A stretch of DNA of 64,000 nt from an uncultured Collinsella sp. (lineage in GTDB: Bacteria > Actinomycetota > Coriobacteriia > Coriobacteriales > Coriobacteriaceae). Below the pieces are notes generated by a model. That model was not told the origin of the DNA. It ran no database searches and was given only the letters and a program-made list of their open reading frames with translations. Each line of letters begins with the position of its first letter. Within the stretch, counting starts at the first letter, position 1. The position numbers were made by a program, and so were the translations under genes. The stretch spans positions 73,324 to 137,323 of the forward strand of contig CAAGCW010000030.1 of assembly GCA_900768435.1 (NCBI GenBank), given 5' to 3'. Shown here piece by piece: positions 8,203-17,354 of this stretch.

Positions 8203-8422
8203 GTGGGCAAAAAGTGGCAAATATGAGTACTGTCACCAATTTAGTAGCAGCAAAATCGAGAGCAAATTGCCTACTTTGAGTGATTCGAAGAGGTTGAAAG
8301 CCGCCAAACGCCCTTTACAGGGGGTTAGATAAATTGATTTTGGGCCCATTTTCGCTCAGAATTGGCCAAAAAATATGACACTTCTTTTGCAACAGTACTC
8401 ATATTTGGCATTTTTTGCCCAC
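8203..8422. mobile_element. 220-bp MITE-like element with 31-bp terminal inverted repeats
   Basis: The left arm (8203-8233, starting GTGGGCAAAAAGTGGCAAAT) and right arm (8392-8422, ending GCATTTTTTGCCCAC) are inverse complements with two mismatches in 31 bp. The match extends weakly outward as CCCyGTGGG. The 158-bp interior has no reading frame and is AT-richer than its surroundings. No target duplication is obvious. The element fills the gap between the HPr-like gene and the APC permease. It could be a MITE remnant, or a large transcribed hairpin. Confidence 0.6.
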
Positions 8423-8452
8423 AGGGTCCAAAATCCATGCCCTAAAACACAA

Positions 8453-8480
8453 AAGGAGGGGCCTCATAAGGCCCCTCCTT
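8453..8480 (-). terminator. Permease terminator
   Basis: Perfect 12-bp stem AAGGAGGGGCCT / AGGCCCCTCCTT with a 4-base loop, followed on the minus strand by TTTTGTGTTTT. It is about 48 nt after the permease stop. Confidence 0.9.
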
Positions 8481-8527
8481 AGGAAAGGGAATCGATTTAT
8501 TCCACAGCCGTAGATTAATCCTAGCCG

Positions 8528-9991
8528 CTACTCCATCATGTCGAGGACGGAGGGGCGAAGCTCGTTCTCGGCGGCCTCGGGATCGGTCTCGCGCAGGCGG
8601 TTAATGTAGCGGTTGTACCACATCACGGCAAGGCCCAGGAAGACAACCACGCCGCCAACGTTGTAGACCAGCGTCAGCCACAGAGGCTGATCGAGCGGAA
8701 TGGTGCCGCAGATAAGCACGAAGCAGAAGACCACAAGCAGGAATGCAGCAATGACCAGGCCAAAGGTACGCGAACCCATGCGGAAGCCACGGGGAGCAGC
8801 GTCGAAGTTCTTACGCAGCATAAAGTAGGCAAGCAGGATCAGCAGCGGCGGGAGCAGAGCGGTGGCAGCCGTCATGTTGGTGACAATCATGAGCAGGTCG
8901 TCGAGGTTACCAGAGCCCAGGGCCGGGATGATCAGGATGGGGACGACGATGGCGAACTGCAGCCAAGCGGCGCGGGCAGGAATGCCATGCTCGTTGAGCT
9001 CGACGATCTTGCTACCAAAGACGCCCTTGGGGATCTCGGTGAAGAACACCTTGATGGGAGCGGAGGTCCACATCATGAGGGAGCCCAGCGTAGCGGCGAG
9101 AAGGATCAGGCCGATGACGCGCGTAGACACTTCCATGGGAATGCCAAAGTTGGCAAAGACAGCGCCGAACACGTCGAAGATGCCGGTGGAGATGGCAACG
9201 CCGCCCTCGGGGATGAACAGGTTAACCAGCAGCGAAGCGCCTGCATACAGAAGGCCGATGGTCAGGCCGGCGATAACGACGGTGCGCACGAAGGCCTTGA
9301 CGCCACCCTTAAGGTCGTTAAGGAACACGCCGACAGACTCAGCGCCGCCAACGCCCTGGATGATCCAGGCAAGCGTACCGAAGAAGCCCCACATAGTGGC
9401 GAAGTTGCTCATGTCGGGAGCCATGTTGGCGGGCGTGGGAGCCGTAGCGAACTCAACGCCGCCAAAGGCAGCAGCCAGGGACAGCAGGATGAACACGGCG
9501 GTCAGGCCGAGAGCTGCGGTCGAACCGAAGGAGGAAATGGAGCCGATCCACTTAGCGCCCTTGGTCGAAACCCACGTGGCGATAGCAAAGACGACGATCT
9601 CGATAATGGTGATCCACAGCTGCGAAAGCTCGGCATTGGCACCAAAGAACACGTAGCTCGCGTAAATGATGACATTGGGCAGTACAGACGCAAAGTAGAA
9701 CAGGTTGACGAACCAGTAGCTAAACGCCGTCAGGAATGCCCAGCGGCCGCCCATCGAGGTCTTGACCCAGGCGTACACGCCCGACTCGGAGTCCTTGTTA
9801 AGGCCGACGAACTCGGCGGTAACCAGGGTATAGGGGACAAAGTACAAAAGCGTGGCGAAGAAGAACGACGGCGCAGCTGCCAAGCCGATGGCCGCGTTGT
9901 TGTTGATGATGTTCTTGATACCGAACACGGCGGCGACCGTCATGCCCAGCAGAGCGAACGAACCAATCGTTCCTCGTTTTTCAGAGCTCAT
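8528..9991 (-). CDS. APC-family amino acid permease
   Basis: 487-aa polytopic membrane protein of the amino acid-polyamine-organocation superfamily, with about 12 hydrophobic segments. The N-terminal TM1 region GSFALLGMTVAAVFGIKNI and the segments VAFGLNKDSESGVYAWVKTSMGG-like (TM2-3) and GFRMGSRTFGLVIAAFLLVVF are typical. It resembles glutamate:GABA antiporter-type carriers in general layout. The substrate cannot be assigned from sequence. ATG at 9991 has GGAGGGCTT directly upstream; a start 12 nt earlier is less likely. It is flanked by terminators and so is monocistronic. Confidence 0.85.
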   Translation of the reverse strand: MSSEKRGTIGSFALLGMTVAAVFGIKNIINNNAAIGLAAAPSFFFATLLYFVPYTLVTAEFVGLNKDSESGVYAWVKTSMGGRWAFLTAFSYWFVNLFYFASVLPNVIIYASYVFFGANAELSQLWITIIEIVVFAIATWVSTKGAKWIGSISSFGSTAALGLTAVFILLSLAAAFGGVEFATAPTPANMAPDMSNFATMWGFFGTLAWIIQGVGGAESVGVFLNDLKGGVKAFVRTVVIAGLTIGLLYAGASLLVNLFIPEGGVAISTGIFDVFGAVFANFGIPMEVSTRVIGLILLAATLGSLMMWTSAPIKVFFTEIPKGVFGSKIVELNEHGIPARAAWLQFAIVVPILIIPALGSGNLDDLLMIVTNMTAATALLPPLLILLAYFMLRKNFDAAPRGFRMGSRTFGLVIAAFLLVVFCFVLICGTIPLDQPLWLTLVYNVGGVVVFLGLAVMWYNRYINRLRETDPEAAENELRPSVLDMME

Positions 9992-10026
9992 AAGCCCTCC
10001 CAATCATCCGTTATATCTCATCTAAA

Positions 10027-10057
10027 ACCGTCCGGACTGCAAGCGCAATCCTGGACG
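10027..10057 (-). terminator. ebgAC terminator
   Basis: The arms CCGTCCGGA and TCCTGGACGG form an imperfect stem, followed on the minus strand by TTTTAGATG. It is about 90 nt after the ebgC stop. Confidence 0.55.
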
Positions 10058-10144
10058 GCGCACCTGCTAAGGGGAATGGGGAAAAGGGAGTCAACAAAGC
10101 CATCCCCCTTAACGGCGCGAAGCAAACGTCCAAACGGACGAATA

Positions 10145-10600
10145 CTACTTGTTGGGGAAGGAATAACCTTCAACCGTCACGTGCAGTACGACGACGCGAG
10201 GATCCGCGGCATCGGCCACGACACGGTAGGCCTCGTCAATTTCGACGACGGCAACGCCGCCGGCGGGAATCGTCACGGTCTCCCCCGTGCCCTCAAAGCG
10301 TTCGCGATCATCGATATCGCTGTAAGCGCGGGTGCGGGTAAGATCCGTCTTGGAAGCAACCTCGACGGTCAGGTCGCCGTCGAGCGGAGCGAGCACGGCA
10401 TGGTAGCGACGGTGACCGACCAGATCGGCGGTAGCGGCCTCGCGGGCATAGACCCACCAGTACACCAACGAGTCGCCGATGGAGTAAGCCACGTCGTGCT
10501 GCAGGTCGGCAACGCCATCGAGCGCCTGGCCGGTGCGCATCCACTTCTTGACGGACTTCATCTGAGCGTCGAAATCGGCGCGCGAGTTAAAGACATGCAT
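10145..10600 (-). CDS. ebgC: EbgC-like beta-galactosidase small subunit (YhcH/YjgK/YiaL family)
   Basis: 151 aa, close to the 149-aa E. coli EbgC, which is needed for full activity of the EbgA catalytic subunit. It is a cupin-like YhcH/YjgK/YiaL-family fold. Recognisable parts are HDVAYSIGDSLVYWWV near residue 40 and RYHAVLAPLDGDLTVEVA. ATG at 10600 lies 3 nt after the ebgA stop, with AAGGAGG inside the end of ebgA, so the two are translationally coupled and presumably form one complex. Confidence 0.88.
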   Translation of the reverse strand: MHVFNSRADFDAQMKSVKKWMRTGQALDGVADLQHDVAYSIGDSLVYWWVYAREAATADLVGHRRYHAVLAPLDGDLTVEVASKTDLTRTRAYSDIDDRERFEGTGETVTIPAGGVAVVEIDEAYRVVADAADPRVVVLHVTVEGYSFPNK

Positions 10601-10603
10601 GAC

Positions 10604-13600
10604 TTATGCCTCCTTAATGGGTGCCAGCGCCTGAGCCAGATCGGCAGACGCCAGCGGTCGCAGGGACACCTCAAAGCTGAAGCTCTCAAAACGGGTGCGG
10701 TAGGAATCGAGCACCTCGGAACCCCAAGAGTTCGAACCAAGGCCGAGCAGCTGATCGTTGATGTTGACCGTGACCGTGTCGCCTTTGACAAGGTCGTAGA
10801 CGTGCTTGGCGTTATCGATGGCCTCGCAGCTATAGGGCCATGCCGAGAACGAGAACGGGTTGGAGGCGGCGTCAGCCGGACGCGTCACGACCAGACCGTC
10901 ACCGTGGCTGGAACGCAGGGCGACCCAGCGGGTGCCCTCGCGGTTAGCGCAATCCTGAGGCATCACGTAGGGCGTGAACATGTCGTCGACCGTGGTGCGG
11001 TAATGACCGACCGGGTTGGCGCGCAGTGAGTCCGGATAGTTCTCGCCCGGGCCGTGGCCATACCACTCGACGGCACGATCGCAACCGGGGACCTCGAAGG
11101 AGATGCCGATGCGCGGGATGATATCCGAGTAATCGCCGTAGGGCTCGCCGGAAACCTTGAGGTCGACGCGACCGCTCGGAAGCACGGTGTAGACGAGCTC
11201 GACGCGCATGCCGAACGCGCGGACGGGAGGAGCGATACGCTGGCTCACGGTAACGACGACCGCATTGCCGTCCTGCTTCCAAGAAACCTTGCGGGTAGAC
11301 GTCTGCATCACATCGATGAAGTTGTCCTTCCACAGGGAGTCATACTCCTGAGCGTGGTTGTCGACGAGCGGATGCCAAAAACCAACCTGGGGACCAGAGG
11401 CCATGACGTCGCGGCCGGATGCCTTCCACTCGCTCACGGTACCGTTTACCTTGCTGAAGGTCAGCTCACCGTTGAGGGAGCGGATGCGGATCTCCTGCTC
11501 GGTCTCCTCAACCGTAAGCTCAGGACGAGCGGGGGCCACGATGGCCGGCGCCGGATGGTTTGCGATGGCAAACTGGCTAGCGCCCAGCTGGAACATCGGC
11601 TCGCACCAGGCGTGAGCGGCCATGGTGTAGGCGCGCACGGTCAGCAGGGTCTCGCCCACTGCGGCCTCGCGAATCACCAGCGGCAGCTGGACGGACTCGC
11701 CGGGGGCAACCGCGCCGGGCATGAGCGTCTTGCGGCAGACCACGTCGCCGTCCACCAGGGTCTCGGCCGACAGGCAGACATCCTCGAGGGTGGTGAACCA
11801 ACGCTTGTTGGTGACGGTCAGCTCGCCTGCCTCGGCGTCATAAGCCATACGGACCGGGCAGATGACCTGGCCGTACTCGGTAAGGCCCGGGCTCGGCTGC
11901 TGCCAGGGGAACACCATACCGTCGATGCAGAAGTTGCTGTTGTTGGGGTAATCGCCGTTGTCGCCACCATACATATCGTAGGCAACGCCGTCCTCGGTCA
12001 CAGCAGCCAAACCGTGGTCGCACCACTCCCAAATGAACTGGCCCTGGATGCAATCCCAACGGTCGAAGACCTCCTGGTACTCGGACAGGCCTCCGGGACC
12101 GTTGCCCATGGAGTGACCGTACTCGCAGTTGATGCGCGGCTTGGGGAACGGATGCTCACCAAAGTCGTTCATCTGCGAAACGCGGGAGTACATCGTGGAA
12201 ATGACGTCGACGGTATTGGCGTTGCGGTCCTCCTCGTAATGGACCGGACGATCATCGAGCTCGTGAGCCTTGGCGTACATCGCGCGGATGTTGCAGCCAT
12301 AGCCGCTCTCGTTGCCCATCGACCACATAATGATGCAGGCATGGTTGCGCTCCTGCATCACCAGGCGCTCAATGCGGTCGACGTAGGCCGGCTCCCATGC
12401 CGGGTCGTCGGTGACCAGGGCGATATTGCCGATATTCTCGAAGCCGTGGCTCTCCATATCGCTCTCGGCGACCAGCATGATGCCATACTCATCGCACAGC
12501 TCGTAGAAGCGCGGGTCATTGGCATAGTGAGAGGTGCGCACCGCGTTTATGTTGTGCTGCTTCATGAGCTCCAGGTCGCGGCGCATGCGATCGAGGCCCA
12601 CGGCGCGGCCCTTGTGATCGTCGTGATCGTGGCGGTTGACGCCATGCATCTTAAAGTAAGTGCCGTTGAGGTAGATATGATTGCCCTCGACCGTCACCTC
12701 GGCAAGCCCCTGGCGATGTGGAACGTACTCGCTGACCTCGTCGCCGTCGTAGACCTCAAACGTAAGGTCATAGAGGAAGGGGTCCTCGGGATTCCAGAAG
12801 TGGGCATCGGTCACGCTGCACTCGGCATGGCCGTCGACGCACTCGCCCGTAGCGACCACGTTCTCGCCATCGCTGAGCGTAAACACGACGCGGGAAGCGC
12901 CCTCGGCCACCGTATCGAGCGTGATCAGAGCGGCATCGCCCTCGCGGTGCGTGCGGAACCTAAAGTCGACCAGGTGCGCGGCGGGACGCTGCATAAGGTA
13001 CACATCGCGGAAGATGCCCGAGGCCCACCACATGTCCTGATCCTCGATATAGCTGCCATCACTGTACTGCAGAACCTTGACCGCAAACAGGTTGTCGCCC
13101 TCGACGAGCGCGTCGGTCACGTCAAACTCGGCGGACAGGCGCGAACCCTTGGTCATGCCGATATACTGACCGTTGACGTACAGCTCGCCATAACTCTCGA
13201 TGCCGTCAAAGCGAATGATCTCGCGGGCGCCGGCAGGAACGGCGGGAAGATTGACGATGCGCTGATAGACTCCCGTGGGGTCGTCGGAGGGTACGAACGG
13301 CTGATCCACCGGGAACGGGAAGCCCTCGTCGGTGTAGGCAAGGTTACCATAGCCGTCCACCTGCCACAGGTGCGGGACCTCCACGTGATCCCACTCGGGC
13401 TTGTACGTGGTGAACTCCTCGTTGGAGACGGCAGCGGGGCCCTCAAAGAGGCGGAACTGCCACGAGCCGGACAGTTGGACAAATCCGCGCGACAGCTCGC
13501 GGCTGTACGTAGCGGCGAGATCGGCGGTCTCGTAACCCATAAAGTACGCATGGGGTGCCAGGCGGTTCCTGTGGGTGAGCGCTTGGTTTTCCCAATCGTT

Positions 13601-13612
13601 AATGGCGTCCAT
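10604..13612 (-). CDS. ebgA: GH2 beta-galactosidase large subunit (EbgA-like)
   Basis: Cytoplasmic lactose/beta-galactoside hydrolase of 1002 aa (E. coli EbgA and LacZ are about 1030). Domain order is an N-terminal jelly-roll sugar-binding domain (about 30-210), immunoglobulin-like domain, TIM barrel, and C-terminal beta-galactosidase small-chain domain (about 700-990). The acid/base Glu is in MGNESG (about residue 435), the nucleophile Glu in NCEYGHSMGNG (about 497), and RTSHYANDP is the usual barrel motif. No signal peptide is seen. ATG at 13612 follows AAGGAGCATCACC. It is co-transcribed with ebgC. Three operators lie 35-130 bp upstream, so repression by the divergent LacI regulator is likely. 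Confidence 0.95.
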   Translation of the reverse strand: MDAINDWENQALTHRNRLAPHAYFMGYETADLAATYSRELSRGFVQLSGSWQFRLFEGPAAVSNEEFTTYKPEWDHVEVPHLWQVDGYGNLAYTDEGFPFPVDQPFVPSDDPTGVYQRIVNLPAVPAGAREIIRFDGIESYGELYVNGQYIGMTKGSRLSAEFDVTDALVEGDNLFAVKVLQYSDGSYIEDQDMWWASGIFRDVYLMQRPAAHLVDFRFRTHREGDAALITLDTVAEGASRVVFTLSDGENVVATGECVDGHAECSVTDAHFWNPEDPFLYDLTFEVYDGDEVSEYVPHRQGLAEVTVEGNHIYLNGTYFKMHGVNRHDHDDHKGRAVGLDRMRRDLELMKQHNINAVRTSHYANDPRFYELCDEYGIMLVAESDMESHGFENIGNIALVTDDPAWEPAYVDRIERLVMQERNHACIIMWSMGNESGYGCNIRAMYAKAHELDDRPVHYEEDRNANTVDVISTMYSRVSQMNDFGEHPFPKPRINCEYGHSMGNGPGGLSEYQEVFDRWDCIQGQFIWEWCDHGLAAVTEDGVAYDMYGGDNGDYPNNSNFCIDGMVFPWQQPSPGLTEYGQVICPVRMAYDAEAGELTVTNKRWFTTLEDVCLSAETLVDGDVVCRKTLMPGAVAPGESVQLPLVIREAAVGETLLTVRAYTMAAHAWCEPMFQLGASQFAIANHPAPAIVAPARPELTVEETEQEIRIRSLNGELTFSKVNGTVSEWKASGRDVMASGPQVGFWHPLVDNHAQEYDSLWKDNFIDVMQTSTRKVSWKQDGNAVVVTVSQRIAPPVRAFGMRVELVYTVLPSGRVDLKVSGEPYGDYSDIIPRIGISFEVPGCDRAVEWYGHGPGENYPDSLRANPVGHYRTTVDDMFTPYVMPQDCANREGTRWVALRSSHGDGLVVTRPADAASNPFSFSAWPYSCEAIDNAKHVYDLVKGDTVTVNINDQLLGLGSNSWGSEVLDSYRTRFESFSFEVSLRPLASADLAQALAPIKEA

Positions 13613-13647
13613 GGTGATGCTCCTTCGTCATCGTAGTGATTCTTGTG

Positions 13648-13752
13648 CAACCGGTTGTCCTTATCTTACGGGCGATGCAAAAAGCTGTGCAACCGGTTGT
13701 CCGCTGAACGGTCGATTTGGCCGGATTAACGGTGCAACCGGTTGTACAACCG
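13648..13752. promoter_or_regulatory. Triple LacI-type operator array between ebgA and its regulator
   Basis: The 10-bp palindrome CAACCGGTTG occurs at 13648-13657, 13690-13699 and 13735-13744. A further half-site CAACCG lies at 13747-13752. Each full site continues as TGCAACCGGTTGT. Centre spacings are 42 and 45 bp, about four helical turns, so cooperative or looping binding on one face of the DNA is possible. The rest of the 376-bp intergenic region shows no other clear feature. Confidence 0.85.
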
Positions 13753-13988
13753 CGTCACTTATGTCACCCTGAGTATCGAAACTCAGCGCAAAACATCGTT
13801 CTTAAGCTCGTAGGCAACCGCCACGCCCGCTGATATCTCACCCATACGAGACGTATTCGATTGCGGCTTGGTTGCAAAACGACACCGGCCACCGGATATC
13901 ATGAACGCTGTTCAGGTGCACTATAGTAAGCTGTATCCGCACCAGCCCGTATCAGTGACAACATCGACCGCATTTTCCAGGAGACGCC

Positions 13989-15005
13989 ATGACCCAACCA
14001 GTTCGCACCGCACCTACGCTTGCCGAGGTTGCCGCAGCTGCCGGCGTGTCGCGCTCCACGGCATCGCGCGCCCTCAACGATTCGCCCCGCATTAGCGAGG
14101 AAACCAAAAAGCGCGTCCGTGCGGCGGCCAAGGAAGTCAATTTTGTCCCCAACGCTCGTGGCCGAGCGCTCGCTGTCGGGCGCACGGAAATCATCGCCGT
14201 GCTCGTGACCGAGCCCCTGAGTGAACTCTTCAGCGACCCCACCTATAGCGAGTTTTTGAGCGGCATTACCGAGGAACTGTCGGAGTCGTCCTATCTGCCC
14301 GTTATCTTGCAGGCGTCTTCTATGCATGAGCGCAACCGCGCACGCGAGCACTTTGAGCGCCGCTCGTTCGACGCCGTGATCGACGTCTCCCCCTACAAGG
14401 GCAGCGAGCTGCTCGAGGTGCTGCGCGAGCTGGGCGTACCCACCGTGTTGTGCGGCCAGCTCGAGGGCCACCCCTATCGCGACGTGTTCTCGACAGTCTA
14501 CTCTGACGACGAAGAGGGCGGACGTTTTGCGGCACTCGCTATGAAAGAGCGCGGGCGCAAAGATATCGTCGCCGTGTTGGGACCGCAAGACAACCCCGCT
14601 GTTGTCGACCGCCTGCGCGGCTACCGCGCCGTCTTGGGCGAAGACCTCCCAGACGCAAACGTTATCTATACCGGCTGGAACAGCGGAGACGGCTATCAGG
14701 CCATGCACCAGATCCTCGCGCGTAAGATTGCTTTCGATGGCGTGCTCTGCGGATCGGACCGTATCGCGGCTGGCGTCATCACCGCACTCAACGAGGCAGG
14801 CCTATCTGTTCCGGCGGACGTTTCTGTCGTCGGCTTCGACGATCACGAGATTGCGGCGTGCTGCGTCCCCGCGCTCACGACCGTCCGCCAGCCCCTGCGC
14901 GAAGAAGGCCACATGGCCGCCAACATTGCGCTCGACATGATCACGGGCGCCGAGCCCACCACCTCCGTGATGCACATGCAGCTAATCCAGAGAGACTCGC
15001 TATAA
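13989..15005 (+). CDS. LacI-family transcriptional regulator (probable ebg repressor)
   Basis: 338 aa. The LacI helix-turn-helix is at residues 9-55 (TLAEVAAAAGVSRSTASRAL; the hinge region includes VPNARGRALAVG). The sugar-binding sensor domain ends with the usual DVSVVGFDDHEIA and ALTTVRQPLREEGHMAANI. ATG at 13989 follows AGGAGACGCC. It is divergent from ebgAC with the CAACCGGTTG array between them, so control of ebgAC and possibly itself is inferred. Galactoside is a reasonable but unproven effector. Confidence 0.9.
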   Translation: MTQPVRTAPTLAEVAAAAGVSRSTASRALNDSPRISEETKKRVRAAAKEVNFVPNARGRALAVGRTEIIAVLVTEPLSELFSDPTYSEFLSGITEELSESSYLPVILQASSMHERNRAREHFERRSFDAVIDVSPYKGSELLEVLRELGVPTVLCGQLEGHPYRDVFSTVYSDDEEGGRFAALAMKERGRKDIVAVLGPQDNPAVVDRLRGYRAVLGEDLPDANVIYTGWNSGDGYQAMHQILARKIAFDGVLCGSDRIAAGVITALNEAGLSVPADVSVVGFDDHEIAACCVPALTTVRQPLREEGHMAANIALDMITGAEPTTSVMHMQLIQRDSL

Positions 15006-15250
15006 GAAACTGGGACAGACTTTCCGCCAGACAGTTGTTGCGAAAAGCCTGCCCCGTTTTGAGTGCTCATTCTGGGGCACAGTTTCCGTTAGACCGCTCA
15101 ACCGGAAACTGTGTCCCATTATTTTGCCGAATTCTGGGTCGCGCTTTCCCAGAGGACCCCCTTTGGGAAAGCGCGACCCGTTCTGGACGCAGATTCCGGG
15201 ATGCACTTTCCGCGACGCCCGGTCATCCCATGCCCTCACAACCTCGACGC
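15006..15250. repeat. Cluster of palindromic intergenic repeats
   Basis: Non-coding. Several units begin TTCTGG and contain a TTTCC-type box, spaced about 50-60 bp apart. Two of them form strong hairpins. One pairs GGGGCACAGTTTCCG with CGGAAACTGTGTCCC (about 15076-15118). The other pairs GGGTCGCGCTTTCCC with GGGAAAGCGCGACCC, perfect over 15 bp (about 15135-15179). A related unit, TTCTGGGACGCAGTTTCCG, recurs near 63710. This looks like a dispersed repeat family. Confidence 0.65.
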
Positions 15251-15257
15251 ATAAAAA

Positions 15258-15288
15258 ACGAGGGAAGGCACACGTCCTTCCCTCGTTG
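15258..15288 (-). terminator. aspS terminator
   Basis: Perfect 12-bp stem AACGAGGGAAGG / CCTTCCCTCGTT with a 7-base loop. TTTTTATG follows on the minus strand, 23 nt after the aspS stop. Confidence 0.92.
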
Positions 15289-15310
15289 CAAGCAATATGT
15301 AGCCGCTCGC

Positions 15311-17098
15311 CTACATCAGGCGCAGGCTAACGTCCTTGAGCTGGGCGCCGCTAACGGCACTCGGGGCGCCCGACATGAGGTCGGAGCCGCTGGCCGTCTT
15401 GGGGAACGCCATGACGTCGCGGATGGAGTCGGAACCGGTGAGCAGCATGCACACGCGGTCCAAGCCCAGGGCGAAGCCGCCCATCGGGGGCGCACCAAAC
15501 TTGAGCGCCTCCATGAGGAAGCCGAACTGCGACTCGGCGCGCTCCTCGGTAAAGCCCAGGAGCTTGAGCATGGACATCTGCATCTCGGCGTTGTGGATAC
15601 GCATACCGCCGCCACCGGCCTCAAAGCCGTCCATGACAAAGTCGTAGGTGCACGAACCGGCTGCCAGTGGGTCGGCCTCGATCTTGGCGATGTCGGTCTC
15701 GGTCGGCAGGGTGAAGGGCTGGTGCTCGGCAGCGTAGGCCTTGCGATCCTCGTCCCAGTGGAACAGCGGGAAGTTGACGACCCACAGGAAGTCGTGGCCC
15801 TCGCGCTTGATCTCGAGCGCATTGGCCATGTGCGAACGCATGCCGCCCAGAATCTCGTCGGAGAGCAGGCGCGGGCCGGCGGCGAACATCACAAGGTCGC
15901 CGGGCTCGACGTCCATGCGCTCGCGCAGGGCTGCCATCTCCTCGTCCGAGAAGAACTTGACGATGGGGCTGTTGATAGAGCCGTCCTCGCGGAAGGCGAT
16001 CCAGGCCAGACCCTTGGCGCCAAACGTGGAGGCCACGCCGGCGAGCTTATCGATCTTGGCACGGGCCCAGGCACCGGCACCCTTGGCGTTGATGGCCTTG
16101 ACGACAGAGCCCTCCTCGTTCGCGGCGGTCGCGAAGACCTTGAACTTGGAGTTGGCAAAGATGTCGGTCAGGTCGACCAGGTGCATGCCGTAGCGGGTAT
16201 CGGGCTTGTCGGAGCCATAGGTGTCCATGGCCTCCCAATAATCCATGCGGCGCAGCGGCGTGGGCATCTCGACGCCCATGCGGCCGAAGGCATCGGACAG
16301 GACCTCTTCGAGTGCGCTCATGACATCGTTCTGGTCCACGAAGGACATCTCGATATCGACCTGGGTGAACTCGGGCTGACGGTCGGCACGCAGGTCCTCG
16401 TCGCGGAAGCACTTGGCAACCTGGTAGTAGCGCTCAACGCCACCGACCATGAGCAGCTGCTTCAGGAGCTGCGGGGACTGCGGCAGGGCGTAGAAGTTGC
16501 CCGGTTGAATACGGCTGGGAACGATGAAGTCGCGAGCGCCCTCGGGCGTGGACTTAAACAGGGAGGGCGTCTCGACCTCCATGAACTCACGGTTGTGCAG
16601 CGCCTCGCGAATGGCAAAGGTGAAGTCGGAGCGTAGCTTGAGGTTGGCCATCATCTCGGGACGACGGAGGTCCAGATAGCGATAGCGCAGACGGGTGTCC
16701 TCGCTGGTCTCGATGCCGTCCTCGATCTGGAACGGCGGGGTGACGGAGGTGTTGAGTACCTCGGCGTGGTCGGTCAGGACCTCGATCTCGCCGGTCGCGA
16801 GCTTGGCGTTGGTGGTCTCCTCGCCACGGGCGCGCACGACGCCGTGAATCTTGATGGGCCACTCGGGACGCATGGTCTCGGCGATCTTGAAGGCATCGCC
16901 GTCGGAGTGCTCGGGGTCGAAGGTGAGCTGCGTGATGCCCTCGCGGTCGCGAAGGTCGCAAAAGATTAGGCCGCCGTGGTCGCGGCGACGGCTCACCCAA
17001 CCGGTGAGGGTGACCTCTTCGCCCACGTTCTCGCGGCGAAGCTCGCCGCAGGTACGGGTGTGCATGGAATGCTCGTCGATGGGACGGGTCTGGCTCAT
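15311..17098 (-). CDS. aspS: Aspartyl-tRNA synthetase
   Basis: 595-aa class II synthetase that charges tRNA-Asp (possibly tRNA-Asn in a non-discriminating form). An N-terminal OB-fold anticodon-binding domain (about 15-110, EVTLTGWVSRRRDHGGLIFCDLRDR) is followed by the class II core with motif 2 FRDEDLRADRQPEFTQ. The bacterial GAD insertion (about 290-420) and C-terminal motif 3 GFALGLDRVCMLL follow. ATG at 17098 has GGAGGATCACTGGT upstream. It is monocistronic with its own terminator. Discriminating status was not judged. Confidence 0.96.
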   Translation of the reverse strand: MSQTRPIDEHSMHTRTCGELRRENVGEEVTLTGWVSRRRDHGGLIFCDLRDREGITQLTFDPEHSDGDAFKIAETMRPEWPIKIHGVVRARGEETTNAKLATGEIEVLTDHAEVLNTSVTPPFQIEDGIETSEDTRLRYRYLDLRRPEMMANLKLRSDFTFAIREALHNREFMEVETPSLFKSTPEGARDFIVPSRIQPGNFYALPQSPQLLKQLLMVGGVERYYQVAKCFRDEDLRADRQPEFTQVDIEMSFVDQNDVMSALEEVLSDAFGRMGVEMPTPLRRMDYWEAMDTYGSDKPDTRYGMHLVDLTDIFANSKFKVFATAANEEGSVVKAINAKGAGAWARAKIDKLAGVASTFGAKGLAWIAFREDGSINSPIVKFFSDEEMAALRERMDVEPGDLVMFAAGPRLLSDEILGGMRSHMANALEIKREGHDFLWVVNFPLFHWDEDRKAYAAEHQPFTLPTETDIAKIEADPLAAGSCTYDFVMDGFEAGGGGMRIHNAEMQMSMLKLLGFTEERAESQFGFLMEALKFGAPPMGGFALGLDRVCMLLTGSDSIRDVMAFPKTASGSDLMSGAPSAVSGAQLKDVSLRLM

Positions 17099-17354
17099 AC
17101 CAGTGATCCTCCTTTATGGATCTGTGTCGCCCCGTGTCGTTCCGGGCGGCGTCGTACAGATTCGCCCGACCTGCGTAAACCGCGCAGCCGGACATGGCGT
17201 TCTATCTTATCGCACCCGCGTCGTTGTACCGCGAAAAAGTAGCTCTTGCCCAAAGACTTGACGGAGACGAAACAATTGAAGCGCTGCAGGCGTCGCCATG
17301 GCGCACTGCGTGCGACAATGTGCCCCAATACCACTGCACTCGGAAAGGCCCAAC

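Noticed and set aside
9000..13640. Very long plus-strand ORFs (up to 860 aa) opposite the permease and ebgA
   Set aside because: Antisense shadows of well-supported genes; low-complexity, Val/Ala/Asp-rich translations.
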